In this document: piece by piece, positions 29,267-37,169 of the stretch
Position numbering within the stretch: position 1 is the first letter of the stretch
Layout: each line of letters opens with the position of its first letter
From: Streptomyces olivoverticillatus
GTDB lineage: Bacteria; Actinomycetota; Actinomycetes; Streptomycetales; Streptomycetaceae
Assembly (NCBI RefSeq): GCF_014203555.1
Contig: NZ_JACHJH010000006.1
Coordinates: 310,001 to 374,000, forward strand
Direction of reading: 5' to 3'
Length of the DNA stretch: 64,000 nt
Program-made: the position numbers and the translations under genes
Notes under the pieces: model-generated
What the model saw: the letters and a program-made list of their open reading frames with translations, nothing else
Told to the model about the DNA's origin: nothing
Databases searched by the model: none

Positions 29267-29896
29267 ATGAAACCCTGGTTCTACACCTGGCTGTACAAGC
29301 GCGGAGCAGCTTGGGAGCACGTGGGCGTCGCCCCGGAGCTGCGCGAACTCCTCGACGAGGGACGCATCGAAGTGGACCCGGAGTCCGGCCGCCGCCCGCG
29401 CGCCGTCGACCTGGGCTGCGGCACCGGGGCGAACGCCGTCTTCCTCGCCCAGCGCGGTTTCGACGTGGTCGGCGTGGACTTCACCGCCTACGCCCTGGAG
29501 CGCGCCCGGGAGCGGGCCCGCGAGGCGAAGGTGGAGGAGCACTGCCGCTTCGTGGAAGCCGATCTGTCGGCCCGTCATATTCCTGGCGTCGAAGGCCCGT
29601 TTGACCTGCTCGTCGACTACGGGACGCTGGACGACACCACCGGGCCGGTACGGCGCGGGATGGCGGACACGGTGGTGCGGCTGTCGCGGCCGGGCTCCCA
29701 GTTCTTCCTGTGGTGCTTCTCGGCGGACAAGAAGGAGCTGCCGCTGGTGGCGCGCAAGCGGATGTCCCGGCTGCTGCACACGGTGATGGCGCCGGGGGAG
29801 GAGCGGCGGCTGTTCGGCTCCTCCTTCGAGATCGAGCGGCTGCCCGACCCGCCCCGGCCGCCGCACGCCGCCTGCTTCCTGATGGTGCGGCGCTGA
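29267..29896 (+). CDS. Class I SAM-dependent methyltransferase
   Basis: A 209-residue Rossmann-type methyltransferase has motif I AVDLGCGTGANAVFLA at 47-62 (Asp48), then VVGVDFTAYAL and an acidic motif ending VDYGTLDD. It is a small-molecule O- or C-methyltransferase; the substrate cannot be read from sequence. The product resembles thiopurine-type/tellurite-resistance-like methyltransferases in length. It follows the DUF1772 gene and precedes the SARP gene, so it is probably a tailoring enzyme of the cluster. Confidence 0.82.
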   Translation: MKPWFYTWLYKRGAAWEHVGVAPELRELLDEGRIEVDPESGRRPRAVDLGCGTGANAVFLAQRGFDVVGVDFTAYALERARERAREAKVEEHCRFVEADLSARHIPGVEGPFDLLVDYGTLDDTTGPVRRGMADTVVRLSRPGSQFFLWCFSADKKELPLVARKRMSRLLHTVMAPGEERRLFGSSFEIERLPDPPRPPHAACFLMVRR

Positions 29897-30098
29897 GGGT
29901 ACGGATGCGAAGCCGCCGCCGGGCGACGGCAGCGGGAACGGCGATAGGTGGTTCGTAAAAGACCTTTCCAAGGACGTTATTTCCATCTTGAACGGTGGTA
30001 TGGCATGGGATTCTGCGGCTCGAATCGTTCGGTCGCAGGCAATCGAGTGCACGGGGCTGATGGAGATGGAAGCACCACTGAAATCAGGGGAAGTCGCC

Positions 30099-32006
30099 AT
30101 GAAGTTCAGCGTTCTGGGGAGCCTCGAAGTATTTGACGGTGAAACGGCGGTGACCCCCACGTCACCCAAGCTGCGTCATGTGCTGGCGGCCCTGATCCTG
30201 CACGCGAACCGGCCCGTCAGGCCGGAGTCGCTCATCGAGGAGATCTGGTTGCAGGCACCGCCCGCGAGTGCCGCCACCACGCTCCAGACCTACATCTACC
30301 GGCTGCGGAAAATATTCGCCGCCCGGCAACGGGCGGGAAGCCCTGAAATTCTTGTCACCATAAACTCGAGCTATCTGGTGCGTGCCCAGGCCGATCAGCT
30401 GGATCTGGCCATGTTCGAACAATTTTCCCGGCAGGGACAGGCCGCCCTGCGCAGCGGAAAACCGGAGGAAGCATCTTCATTTCTCGGCGAGGCGTTATCA
30501 CTCTGGCGCGGCCACATGCTGGAGGGCGTCACCGTGGGGCCGCTGCTGGAGGCCCACCTCGTGCGCTTCGAGGAGGCCCGGCTGCGCGCCTACGAGCTGC
30601 GGATGGAGGCCGGGCTCCAGCTGGGCCGGCACCATGAGCTGATCGCCGAACTCAAGGCCCTGACCACCGAACACCCCTTGCACGAGGGGTTCCCGGCGCA
30701 GCTGATGCTGGCGCTGTACCGCTCCGGCAGGCGGCTGGAGGCGCTGGAGGTCTACCGTTCGCTGCGGCAACGCCTGGTCAGCGAGCTGGGGGTGGAGCCG
30801 TCGGGTGAACTGGCCCGGCTGCACCGGGCGGTGCTGGGCGGCGACCAGTCGCTGAACCTGCCCGGCGGCAAGCGGGCCCGCATCCAGGTGCAGGGCTCAC
30901 CCGCCCAACTACCCGCCGCCAAGCCGGGCTTCACCGGGCGGCGGGACGCCTCCGCACAGCTGGAGGCGCTGCTGTGCGCCTCGGGCGGCGCCGGGCGGCG
31001 CGGCGACGCCAAGCCGCGGCTCGCCTCCCTGCACGGCATGCCCGGGGTGGGCAAGAGTGCTTTGGCCATTCACACGGCGCAGCGGTTGCGTTCGCACTTC
31101 CCCGACGGCCAGCTCTATGTGGACCTCCGGGAGGCGGGCGGCCGTCCGGGCTCGCCCGCCGAGGCGGTCGCCGGGTTTCTGCGGGCCGCCGGGACCCGGC
31201 CCCCGCAGCGGCTGGAGGCGCGCTGCGAGCTCTTCCGCCAATGGAGCGCCCACCGCAGGCTGTTGGTGGTCCTGGACAACGTCGAGTCGGCGGAGCAGGT
31301 CCTGCCGCTGCTGCCCGCGGGACCGGAGTGCGCCACGATCCTCACCAGCCGCTCGCATCTCGCCGGGCTGGGCGAGGTCGCCGCGCTGGAGCTCGCCCTG
31401 CCGTCGACCGACGAGGCCGTTCAACTGCTCGCGAGTCTGGTGGGGCAGGAGCGTACGGAGCGGGAACCGGCGCAGGCGGAGCGCATCGTCCGGCTCTGCG
31501 GCGCGCTGCCCGCCGCCCTGCGCGCCGCCGCCTACCGGATCAACGCCGGGCACGGCACCCTGCGGGAGACGGCCGAGCGGCTGTCCGACGAGGGCGGCAG
31601 GCTGGATGCGCTGACCTCGCCCGACGTGGACCTTCGGGAGAGCTTCGCGCTCAGCTACCGGCGGCTGGGGCAGAACGGCCGCCGGATGTTCGACCGGCTG
31701 GGCTCGCTGCCGGACGGCGGCTTCACCCGCGCCGACCTCGCGGCAGGCGACGTCGACGTCGACGAGGCACTTGAGCAGCTGGTGGACTCCAAACTGGTGG
31801 AGCGGGTATTCAGGATCGGCGCCGACGACAGCTACGAACCGGTGTACAGGTGCCACGAGTTGGTGCGGCTCTACATGCAGGAACGTTTTTTCAGGACCCG
31901 GGCCCGGCTGGGCGCCGGCCCCATCGCAGGCGTCGCCGCCCTGGCGGGCGCCTGTGCCTTCGGACGCGACGCCATCGCACAGCCGGGCATGCCGGCCCAC
32001 CGGTGA
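30099..32006 (+). CDS. SARP-family pathway activator with NB-ARC domain
   Basis: This 635-residue AfsR/DnrI-type regulator probably activates the polyketide genes. An OmpR-like DNA-binding domain (1-95; KFSVLGSLEVFDGE, TLQTYIYRLRKIF) is followed by a bacterial transcriptional activation domain (about 98-245), then an NB-ARC ATPase with Walker A GMPGVGKS (313-320) and Walker B LLVVLDN (388-394). The AfsR TPR region is absent. The ATG at 30099 follows AGGGGAAG; an in-frame ATG at 29988 has no good site. Codon 133 (30495-30497) is TTA, so translation should need the bldA tRNA. The first 400 bases are noticeably more AT rich than the neighbours. Confidence 0.93.
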   Translation: MKFSVLGSLEVFDGETAVTPTSPKLRHVLAALILHANRPVRPESLIEEIWLQAPPASAATTLQTYIYRLRKIFAARQRAGSPEILVTINSSYLVRAQADQLDLAMFEQFSRQGQAALRSGKPEEASSFLGEALSLWRGHMLEGVTVGPLLEAHLVRFEEARLRAYELRMEAGLQLGRHHELIAELKALTTEHPLHEGFPAQLMLALYRSGRRLEALEVYRSLRQRLVSELGVEPSGELARLHRAVLGGDQSLNLPGGKRARIQVQGSPAQLPAAKPGFTGRRDASAQLEALLCASGGAGRRGDAKPRLASLHGMPGVGKSALAIHTAQRLRSHFPDGQLYVDLREAGGRPGSPAEAVAGFLRAAGTRPPQRLEARCELFRQWSAHRRLLVVLDNVESAEQVLPLLPAGPECATILTSRSHLAGLGEVAALELALPSTDEAVQLLASLVGQERTEREPAQAERIVRLCGALPAALRAAAYRINAGHGTLRETAERLSDEGGRLDALTSPDVDLRESFALSYRRLGQNGRRMFDRLGSLPDGGFTRADLAAGDVDVDEALEQLVDSKLVERVFRIGADDSYEPVYRCHELVRLYMQERFFRTRARLGAGPIAGVAALAGACAFGRDAIAQPGMPAHR

Positions 32007-32018
32007 AGGAGTGACCTC

Positions 32019-33215
32019 ATGGACCACAGCGATGCCCTGCCGTTTCCCTTCACCGGCCCCGGCCTCCTTGAGATGGCCCCCGAGTGGGCCGAGCTGCGCC
32101 GCAGCCGCCCGGTCGCCCGCGTCCGCTTCGTCACCGGGGACACCGGCTGGCTGGTCACCCGGTACGAGGACGTACGCACCGTGCTCACCGACCCGCGCTT
32201 CAGCCGGGCCGCCGCCGCGCGGCCCGACGCGCCGCGGATGCGGCCGCTCGCGGCGGACGGGGCCTCCATCCTGGCCATGGACCCGCCCGAGCACACCCGC
32301 CTGCACAAGCTCGTGGCCCGGGCCTTCGGCAAGAAGCACATCGAGCGGCTGCGGCCCTGCGTCGAGCAGACCACCGCAAGCGCGCTGGACGCGATGGCGA
32401 AGCAGGGCCCGCCCGCCGACCTGGTGGCGGTCCTGTGCATGCCGCTGCCGGTCGCCGTCATCTGCCAGCTGCTCGGGGTCCCGTACGCCGACCGCGAGCG
32501 GTTCTGCCACTGGGCCGACGTGATGCTCAGCCTCGGATCGCATACCCCCGAGCAGGTGCGCGGCGCCCGCGCCGACATCGCCCGCTACCTCGCGGAGCTG
32601 ATCGAGGCCAAACGCCGCGAGCCGGCCGGCGAGGACCTGCTGGCCACCCTGATCGACGCCCGGGAGGCGGGCGAGAGCCTGAGCGAGCACGAACTGGTCG
32701 TCTTCGGCGTCACGTTGCTGATCGCCGGCTACCACACGACCTCCAGCACCCTGGCGAACGGCGCCCTGCAACTGCTGCGCCGCCCCGAGGCCCTGGCCCG
32801 CCTCGCCCGGCACCCCGAGGGCGTGGCCGCGGCGGTGGAGGAGATCCTGCGCTTCAGCACGGCCGGGGTCAACGGCGGCACCATCCGGGTCGCCACCGAG
32901 GACGTGGAGCTCGGCGGGGTGCTGGTACGGGCCGGGGAGGCGGTGCTGCCCGCGATCACCTCGGCCAACCGCGACGAGGACGTGTTCGCCGACGCCGACG
33001 CCTTCGACCCGGGGCGCGAGGACAACCCGCATCTGGCCTTCGGGCTCGGCGCCCACTACTGCCTGGGCTCCCAACTGGCCAGGCTGGAGCTGACCGTGGC
33101 GGTGGAGCAGCTGGTGCGCCGCTTCCCGGGCCTGCGCCCGGCCGTACCGGAGGAGGATCTGACCTTGACCCCGGCCGTCATCAGGAATCTGACCGCACTG
33201 CCGGTCACCTGGTGA
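32019..33215 (+). CDS. Cytochrome P450 with His in the I-helix
   Basis: This 398-residue bacterial class I P450 has ExxR at 275-278 and the heme loop FGLGAHYCLG with Cys348. The oxygen-binding I-helix reads AGYHTT (236-241): the usual acid next to the Thr is replaced by His239. It starts 12 bases after the SARP stop, so it is co-transcribed with the activator. Its N-terminus (PFPF), FSRAAAAR and GGVLVRAGEAVLPA segments resemble the P450 at 47185, so the two look like paralogues acting on the same scaffold. Electron donors are not encoded here. Confidence 0.93.
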   Translation: MDHSDALPFPFTGPGLLEMAPEWAELRRSRPVARVRFVTGDTGWLVTRYEDVRTVLTDPRFSRAAAARPDAPRMRPLAADGASILAMDPPEHTRLHKLVARAFGKKHIERLRPCVEQTTASALDAMAKQGPPADLVAVLCMPLPVAVICQLLGVPYADRERFCHWADVMLSLGSHTPEQVRGARADIARYLAELIEAKRREPAGEDLLATLIDAREAGESLSEHELVVFGVTLLIAGYHTTSSTLANGALQLLRRPEALARLARHPEGVAAAVEEILRFSTAGVNGGTIRVATEDVELGGVLVRAGEAVLPAITSANRDEDVFADADAFDPGREDNPHLAFGLGAHYCLGSQLARLELTVAVEQLVRRFPGLRPAVPEEDLTLTPAVIRNLTALPVTW

Positions 33216-33288
33216 CCGGCAGCGCCGCGGGGGCGCTGCCGGTAGTGTGGACGACAGGCCGTAGGCGACCCGGAAGGGCGGACTGGGC

Positions 33289-33834
33289 ATGGCTGACGAA
33301 CAGGACGTACCCACCGAGCGGGGGCTGCTGCGCGTCTCCGACGCCGAGCGGGAGGCCGCGGCCGGGCGGCTGCAGGCCGCCGTCGGCGAGGGCAGGCTCT
33401 CGCTGGAGGAGCTGGACCGGCGGGTCGCCGCGCTCTACGCCGCCCGTACCCGCGGCGAGATGGAGGCGGTCACCGCCGATCTGCCCGTCGAGGCGACGCC
33501 GAAGAGCCTGCGGATCCACCGGGTGAAGTCGCTCTCTCGGATCGACGGCCGCTGGCAGGTGCCCGCCGTGCTGACCGTCGACTGCTACGACGCCCTCGTC
33601 CGGCTCGACTTCCGGCAGGCGGCCTTCGTCCATCCCGAGGTGCGCATCGAACTGTCCGCGACCAAGAGCCTGTTGCGGCTGCGGCTGCCGCCGGGCGCGG
33701 TGGTGGATGCCAACGGTCTGGTGTTCCACAAGGCGTTCGTCCGCAACCGCGTCCGCCCCGCGAAGGGGGTGCCGGGTGGCGCCCGCTTCGTTGTCACCGG
33801 CCAGCTGGTCAAGGGCATGCTCATCCTGCGCTGA
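33289..33834 (+). CDS. DUF1707 domain protein
   Basis: This 181-residue protein has an N-terminal DUF1707 domain (about 14-67: LRVSDAEREAAAGRLQAAVGEG, then DRRVAALYAARTRGEMEAVTADLP), a SHOCT-like helical unit widespread in actinobacteria. The C-terminal half (75-181) is beta rich with no recognised family. No signal peptide or membrane helix is evident. Its place between two P450 genes may be accidental; a role in polyketide synthesis is not supported by the domain. Confidence 0.82.
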   Translation: MADEQDVPTERGLLRVSDAEREAAAGRLQAAVGEGRLSLEELDRRVAALYAARTRGEMEAVTADLPVEATPKSLRIHRVKSLSRIDGRWQVPAVLTVDCYDALVRLDFRQAAFVHPEVRIELSATKSLLRLRLPPGAVVDANGLVFHKAFVRNRVRPAKGVPGGARFVVTGQLVKGMLILR

Positions 33835-33867
33835 CCTTCGCCCGCACGGCGGGGCGGATTACGGGAA

Positions 33868-33900
33868 AAGGCACCGGCCGCACGGCGCGGCCGGTGCCTT
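33868..33900. terminator. Bidirectional terminator at 33.9 kb
   Basis: A perfect 13-bp stem (33868-33880 with 33888-33900, 7-base loop) with A and T runs at its edges separates the convergent DUF1707 and P450 genes. Confidence 0.9.
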
Positions 33901-33903
33901 CGG

Positions 33904-35094
33904 TCACCACACCACCGGGACCTCGAGGAAGTTCTGGATGAGCGCGCCCTCGTTGCGCGGCAGCTCTTCGGCCGGCTTCGCCAGGCGCAGGTCCGGGAAG
34001 CGCCGGACGATCTCGCCCATCGCCACCCGCAGTTCCATCCGGGCGAGCGCCGCCCCCGCGCAGTAGTGGAGGCCGGTGCTGAAGGTGACGTGCCGGTTGT
34101 CCTGCCGGGTGATGTCGAAGGTCTCCGGGTCGGGAAAGACGCTCTCGTCGACGTTGGCGGACTCTATCGAGGGGATGATGCTCGACCCCGCCGGGATGAG
34201 CACCCCGCCGACCTCGATGTCCTCCTTCACATACCGCAGCATGGACAGCGAGGACCCCATCACCTGCAGCCGCAGCAGCTCCTCCACCGCCGACGGCACC
34301 AACTCCGGCTCCGCGCGCAGCCGGGCCAGGTCGTCCGGCCGGCTGAGCAGCATCACCAGGCTGGAGCCCAGCTGCCCGGCCGTCGTCTCGTAGCCCGCTA
34401 TCAGCAGCAGCATGCTCCAGTAACACAGCTCGTACTCGCTGAGCCCCGAGGCGTCCTCGTCCCGGACGGCGACCATGGCACTTATCAGATCGTCGCCGGG
34501 CTCCGCCCGCTTGGCGGCGACCAGCCGCTGGATGTAGGCGATCAGCTCGCCCCTGGCCCGGCCCACCTCCTCGGCCGTGAACCGGCTCACCGACAGGAAG
34601 GCGTCGGTCCAGCCGCGGAACCGGTCCTGGTCCTCGACCGGCACCCCCAGCAGCTCGCACGTCATCCGGATCGTCAGCGGGAAGGCCAGGGCCTCGTTGA
34701 GGTCGGCCGGCCGCGGCCCCGCCTCCATCGCATCCAGCAGCTCGCCCACGACCTCCTCGGTGCGCGGCCGCAGCCCCTCGACGCGCTTGGGCGTGAACGC
34801 CTTGGTGATCAGCCGCCGCATCCGGGTGTGCTCGGGCGGGTCCGGGCTGATGTGCGGGTCCTGGAACATGACGTTGTCCTTCGTCATGCGCGCGGCACCC
34901 GGGCGGGTCAGATCACGGCTCACCCGCTCGTCCGACAGGACGGCACGCAAGTCCTCGTACCGCGTGATCAGAAAGGCCGGGTCGCCGCTGGGAAGCGTCA
35001 CCGGCACCACCGGCCGCTCCCGAAGGGTGCGCAGCTCCGAGGGCTGTTCGAGCGCCGACGGCCGCTGGAACGGGTAAGGGCAGCCTGTACTCAT
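33904..35094 (-). CDS. Cytochrome P450
   Basis: This 396-residue P450 has a standard I-helix AGYETT (233-238), ExxR at 272-275 and the heme loop FSTGLHYCAG with Cys345. The start MSTGCPYPF is an ATG just after AGGAAGCGAG on the minus strand. It is more distant from the other two P450s of the window and resembles the antibiotic-tailoring CYP105/107-like group in general layout. It is probably transcribed with the acyltransferase gene upstream (gap 124 bases) and likely hydroxylates or couples the aromatic polyketide. Confidence 0.92.
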   Translation of the reverse strand: MSTGCPYPFQRPSALEQPSELRTLRERPVVPVTLPSGDPAFLITRYEDLRAVLSDERVSRDLTRPGAARMTKDNVMFQDPHISPDPPEHTRMRRLITKAFTPKRVEGLRPRTEEVVGELLDAMEAGPRPADLNEALAFPLTIRMTCELLGVPVEDQDRFRGWTDAFLSVSRFTAEEVGRARGELIAYIQRLVAAKRAEPGDDLISAMVAVRDEDASGLSEYELCYWSMLLLIAGYETTAGQLGSSLVMLLSRPDDLARLRAEPELVPSAVEELLRLQVMGSSLSMLRYVKEDIEVGGVLIPAGSSIIPSIESANVDESVFPDPETFDITRQDNRHVTFSTGLHYCAGAALARMELRVAMGEIVRRFPDLRLAKPAEELPRNEGALIQNFLEVPVVW

Positions 35095-35218
35095 GCGTCT
35101 CGCTTCCTGGCTCGGTCCGGCCGCGGGCGGCCGGCTCGGGATGTCGGCCCGCGCGGCACGATCGGGCCCGGCGCGCGGACTGGTGTACTCCGCAACAGTG
35201 CCAGGCGACGATGGACGA

Positions 35219-36223
35219 TCACTGGACTCGCACCCGGTGCCCCTCGGCCGCGATCCGCCGCAGGGCCCCCGCCAGCGCCGCCCCGCGGTCCTTGCCCGTG
35301 AGGTGCGCGGGCGGCAGCGCGGACACCACGGCGCTGCGCCCGGTGGCCACCGAAGGATGACGGCGGGCCAGGCTCAGCAGGCTCTCGCCCGGCCCCGCGT
35401 CCACCAGCAGGAAGTCCCCGTCGCCCAGCAGCCGGTCCAACGCGGGCCAGAACAGCACCGGTTCGCACAGCTGGCGCGCCCAGAACCCCGGGTCCACCGC
35501 CTCGCGGCCGGTCAGCGGGCGGCCGGTGCAGGCCGAGTACAGCGCAACCCCCGGTGAGCGGAAGGCGGTTCGCTCGTACTCCGCCGAGGTGGCGGTCACG
35601 GCCGGGGCGACCAAGGGGCTGTGGAACGCCTGCCGGGCGCGGGCGCGGCGGCACAGCAGCCCCCGCTGCCGCAACCACTCCTGCGCCCGGTCCAACGCCG
35701 CGTCGGGTCCGGCGAGCACGGTCTGGGCGGGCCCGTTGACCGCGCCGACGACCACTCCATCGCGCAGCGCGCCCTCCAGCGCGCCGACGGGCGCGGCCAC
35801 CGCCAGCATCCCCCCGGGCGGGGTGTCCCGCACCGCGTGCGTCCGCGCGGCCAGCAGCCGCACCGCGTCGGGCAGCGACACCACCCCCGCCAGCACGGCC
35901 GCCACGGCCTCCCCGACGCTGTGCCCGAGCAGCGCCGCCGGGCGCACTCCCCGGTCCAGCAGCAGCCTCCCCAGGGCGTGGCCCAGTGCGAACAGCAGCG
36001 GCTGGGCCCGCCCGGCGTCGTCCAGGCCGTCCTCCCGCCCGTCCAGCCACTCGGCCCGCAGCGCGGCACCCCCGGGCCCCAGCAGGCCGAAGACGGCGTC
36101 CATCGCGTCGGTGAACACCGGCTCCGTGCCGTACAGATGCGCGCCCATGCCCGGATGCTGGGCGCCCTGGCCTGCGAAGAGCAGCGCCACGGGACGGGGC
36201 CGGCCGGCCTTGGCGGACTCCAT
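35219..36223 (-). CDS. Acyltransferase (FabD-like)
   Basis: This 334-residue acyl-CoA:ACP transferase has FAGQGAQ (16-22), the nucleophile GHSVGEA (Ser102) and the catalytic His in QAFHSPL (His201). AFH at that place is the pattern of malonyl-type acyltransferases. The ATG follows a perfect AGGAGGTG. Together with the ketosynthase III at 56270 and the second ACP at 57301 it forms the set used in clusters such as R1128, frenolicin and benastatin to prime the PKS with a non-acetate starter; whether it loads or edits starters is open. SARP-type repeats lie 57 bases upstream. Confidence 0.9.
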   Translation of the reverse strand: MESAKAGRPRPVALLFAGQGAQHPGMGAHLYGTEPVFTDAMDAVFGLLGPGGAALRAEWLDGREDGLDDAGRAQPLLFALGHALGRLLLDRGVRPAALLGHSVGEAVAAVLAGVVSLPDAVRLLAARTHAVRDTPPGGMLAVAAPVGALEGALRDGVVVGAVNGPAQTVLAGPDAALDRAQEWLRQRGLLCRRARARQAFHSPLVAPAVTATSAEYERTAFRSPGVALYSACTGRPLTGREAVDPGFWARQLCEPVLFWPALDRLLGDGDFLLVDAGPGESLLSLARRHPSVATGRSAVVSALPPAHLTGKDRGAALAGALRRIAAEGHRVRVQ

Positions 36224-36279
36224 GGAACACCTCCTGAGTCGAGCGGACGCCCGAGTGTGGGCGGGCCGGGTGTCGGCGG

Positions 36280-36297
36280 GCTCGACGGCCGCTGGAC
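36280..36297 (-). promoter_or_regulatory. SARP-type direct repeat driving the acyltransferase
   Basis: Read on the minus strand, GTCCAGC (36297-36291) and GTCGAGC (36286-36280) are 11 bases apart, pointing at the acyltransferase start 57 bases away. The same arrangement recurs at 49797, 55389 and 59760. Confidence 0.7.
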
Positions 36298-36303
36298 CGG
36301 GCC

Positions 36304-36343
36304 CGCCAGGCACCCGCCAGCTGATCACCAGTCCACGTCCAGC
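36304..36343 (+). promoter_or_regulatory. Fourfold SARP-type repeat driving the core PKS operon
   Basis: Heptamers CGCCAGG (36304), CGCCAGC (36315), CACCAGT (36326) and GTCCAGC (36337) are spaced exactly 11 bases apart, so CCAG recurs once per helical turn. CAGGGT at 36353-36358 starts 9 bases after the last repeat, the usual distance between a SARP operator and its -10 element. The first gene of the PKS operon starts 60 bases downstream. Confidence 0.8.
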
Positions 36344-36402
36344 GGGGCCGCGCAGGGTGGTGCGCCGCAGGACGCCTCACACCGTCCGAACGGGAGGGAC
36401 CC

Positions 36403-36726
36403 TTGTACCGCAACCTGATCGTCGCCCGGATGGACCCGGCGGAGGCCGACTCCGTCGCCGAGATCTTCGCGGAGTCCGACGCCTCCGAACTGCCGCACCT
36501 GATCGGGGTCTCCCGGCGCTCGCTGTGGCGCTTCCACGACCTCTACTTCCACCTCGTCGAGGCGGAGCAGGAGGTCACCCCGAACCTGTACCGGGCCCGC
36601 AGCCACCCCCTGTACGAGGACATCCACATCAAGCTCGCCCGGCACATCCGGCCCTACGACCCGGCGTGGAGCGAGCCCAAGGACGCCATGGCCAGCCAGT
36701 TCTACACATGGGAGAACCCCCGGTGA
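36403..36726 (+). CDS. TcmI-family polyketide cyclase
   Basis: A 107-residue protein of the polyketide synthesis cyclase family (TcmI-like ferredoxin-fold dimer) shows the core GVSRRSLWRFHDLYFHLVE at about 35-53 and a conserved HPLYEDIHIKLARHI. Such cyclases close later rings of aromatic polyketides. The TTG start follows GGGAGGG; no ATG/GTG alternative fits the family N-terminus. It is the first gene of the core operon and overlaps the cupin gene (GTGA). Confidence 0.92.
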   Translation: MYRNLIVARMDPAEADSVAEIFAESDASELPHLIGVSRRSLWRFHDLYFHLVEAEQEVTPNLYRARSHPLYEDIHIKLARHIRPYDPAWSEPKDAMASQFYTWENPR

Positions 36727-37169
36727 GCGAGCGTGCGACGAAGGTGGCGGTCACCGATGTGCCGCCGAACCGGCGCCGGGGCGGGGACGTGCGCGTCCTG
36801 CTCAGCCCCAGGACCGTGGGCGCCACCTCCGGCTTCATGGGCACCCTGACGCTGGAGCCCGGCGAGTACGTCTGCGAGCACTACCACCCCTACTCCGAGG
36901 AGTTCGTCCACCTGGTGTCGGGCCTGGTCGCCCTCACCATCGGGGACACCACGCTCCACCTGGAGCCGGGCGACTCGGCGATGGTGCCGATCGGGGTGCG
37001 GCACCGGATGGTGAACACCGGCGGCGTCCCCGCCCGGGCCGTCTTCCACCTCGGCCCGCTCGCCCCCCGCCCCGAACTCGGGCACGTGGACACCGAGTTC
37101 CTGCCGGGCGCCGAGAACGAGCCCTCGCCGCAGGTGGGCGGGGCACCGGCCGCCGGGACGGCCACATGA
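36723..37169 (+). CDS. Cupin-domain protein of the PKS operon
   Basis: This 148-residue single-domain cupin has metal ligands in CEHYHPYSEEF (His53, His55, Glu59) and a second motif with IGVRHRM. Cupins directly upstream of KSalpha occur in many pentangular and spore-pigment clusters and are thought to help cyclisation or oxygenation. The GTG start overlaps the previous stop and the end overlaps the KSalpha start (ATGA), so the proteins are made in balanced amounts. The C-terminal 30 residues are Pro/Gly/Ala rich. Confidence 0.88.
   Translation: MSERATKVAVTDVPPNRRRGGDVRVLLSPRTVGATSGFMGTLTLEPGEYVCEHYHPYSEEFVHLVSGLVALTIGDTTLHLEPGDSAMVPIGVRHRMVNTGGVPARAVFHLGPLAPRPELGHVDTEFLPGAENEPSPQVGGAPAAGTAT

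Noticed and set aside
30019..30052. TCG-containing repeats just upstream of the SARP gene as an autoregulatory SARP box
   Set aside because: Intervals are irregular (4, 5 and 10 bases) and do not follow the 11-base rule of the other sites.
29988..30098. Upstream in-frame ATG extending the SARP by 37 residues
   Set aside because: No ribosome site, no SARP-like sequence in the extension, and the 30099 ATG has AGGGGAAG and the canonical KFSVLG start.
36723..37169. RmlC-type sugar 3,5-epimerase for the cupin gene
   Set aside because: It is too short (148 residues), lacks the RmlC motifs and has a HxH-x3-E metal site of single-domain cupins.
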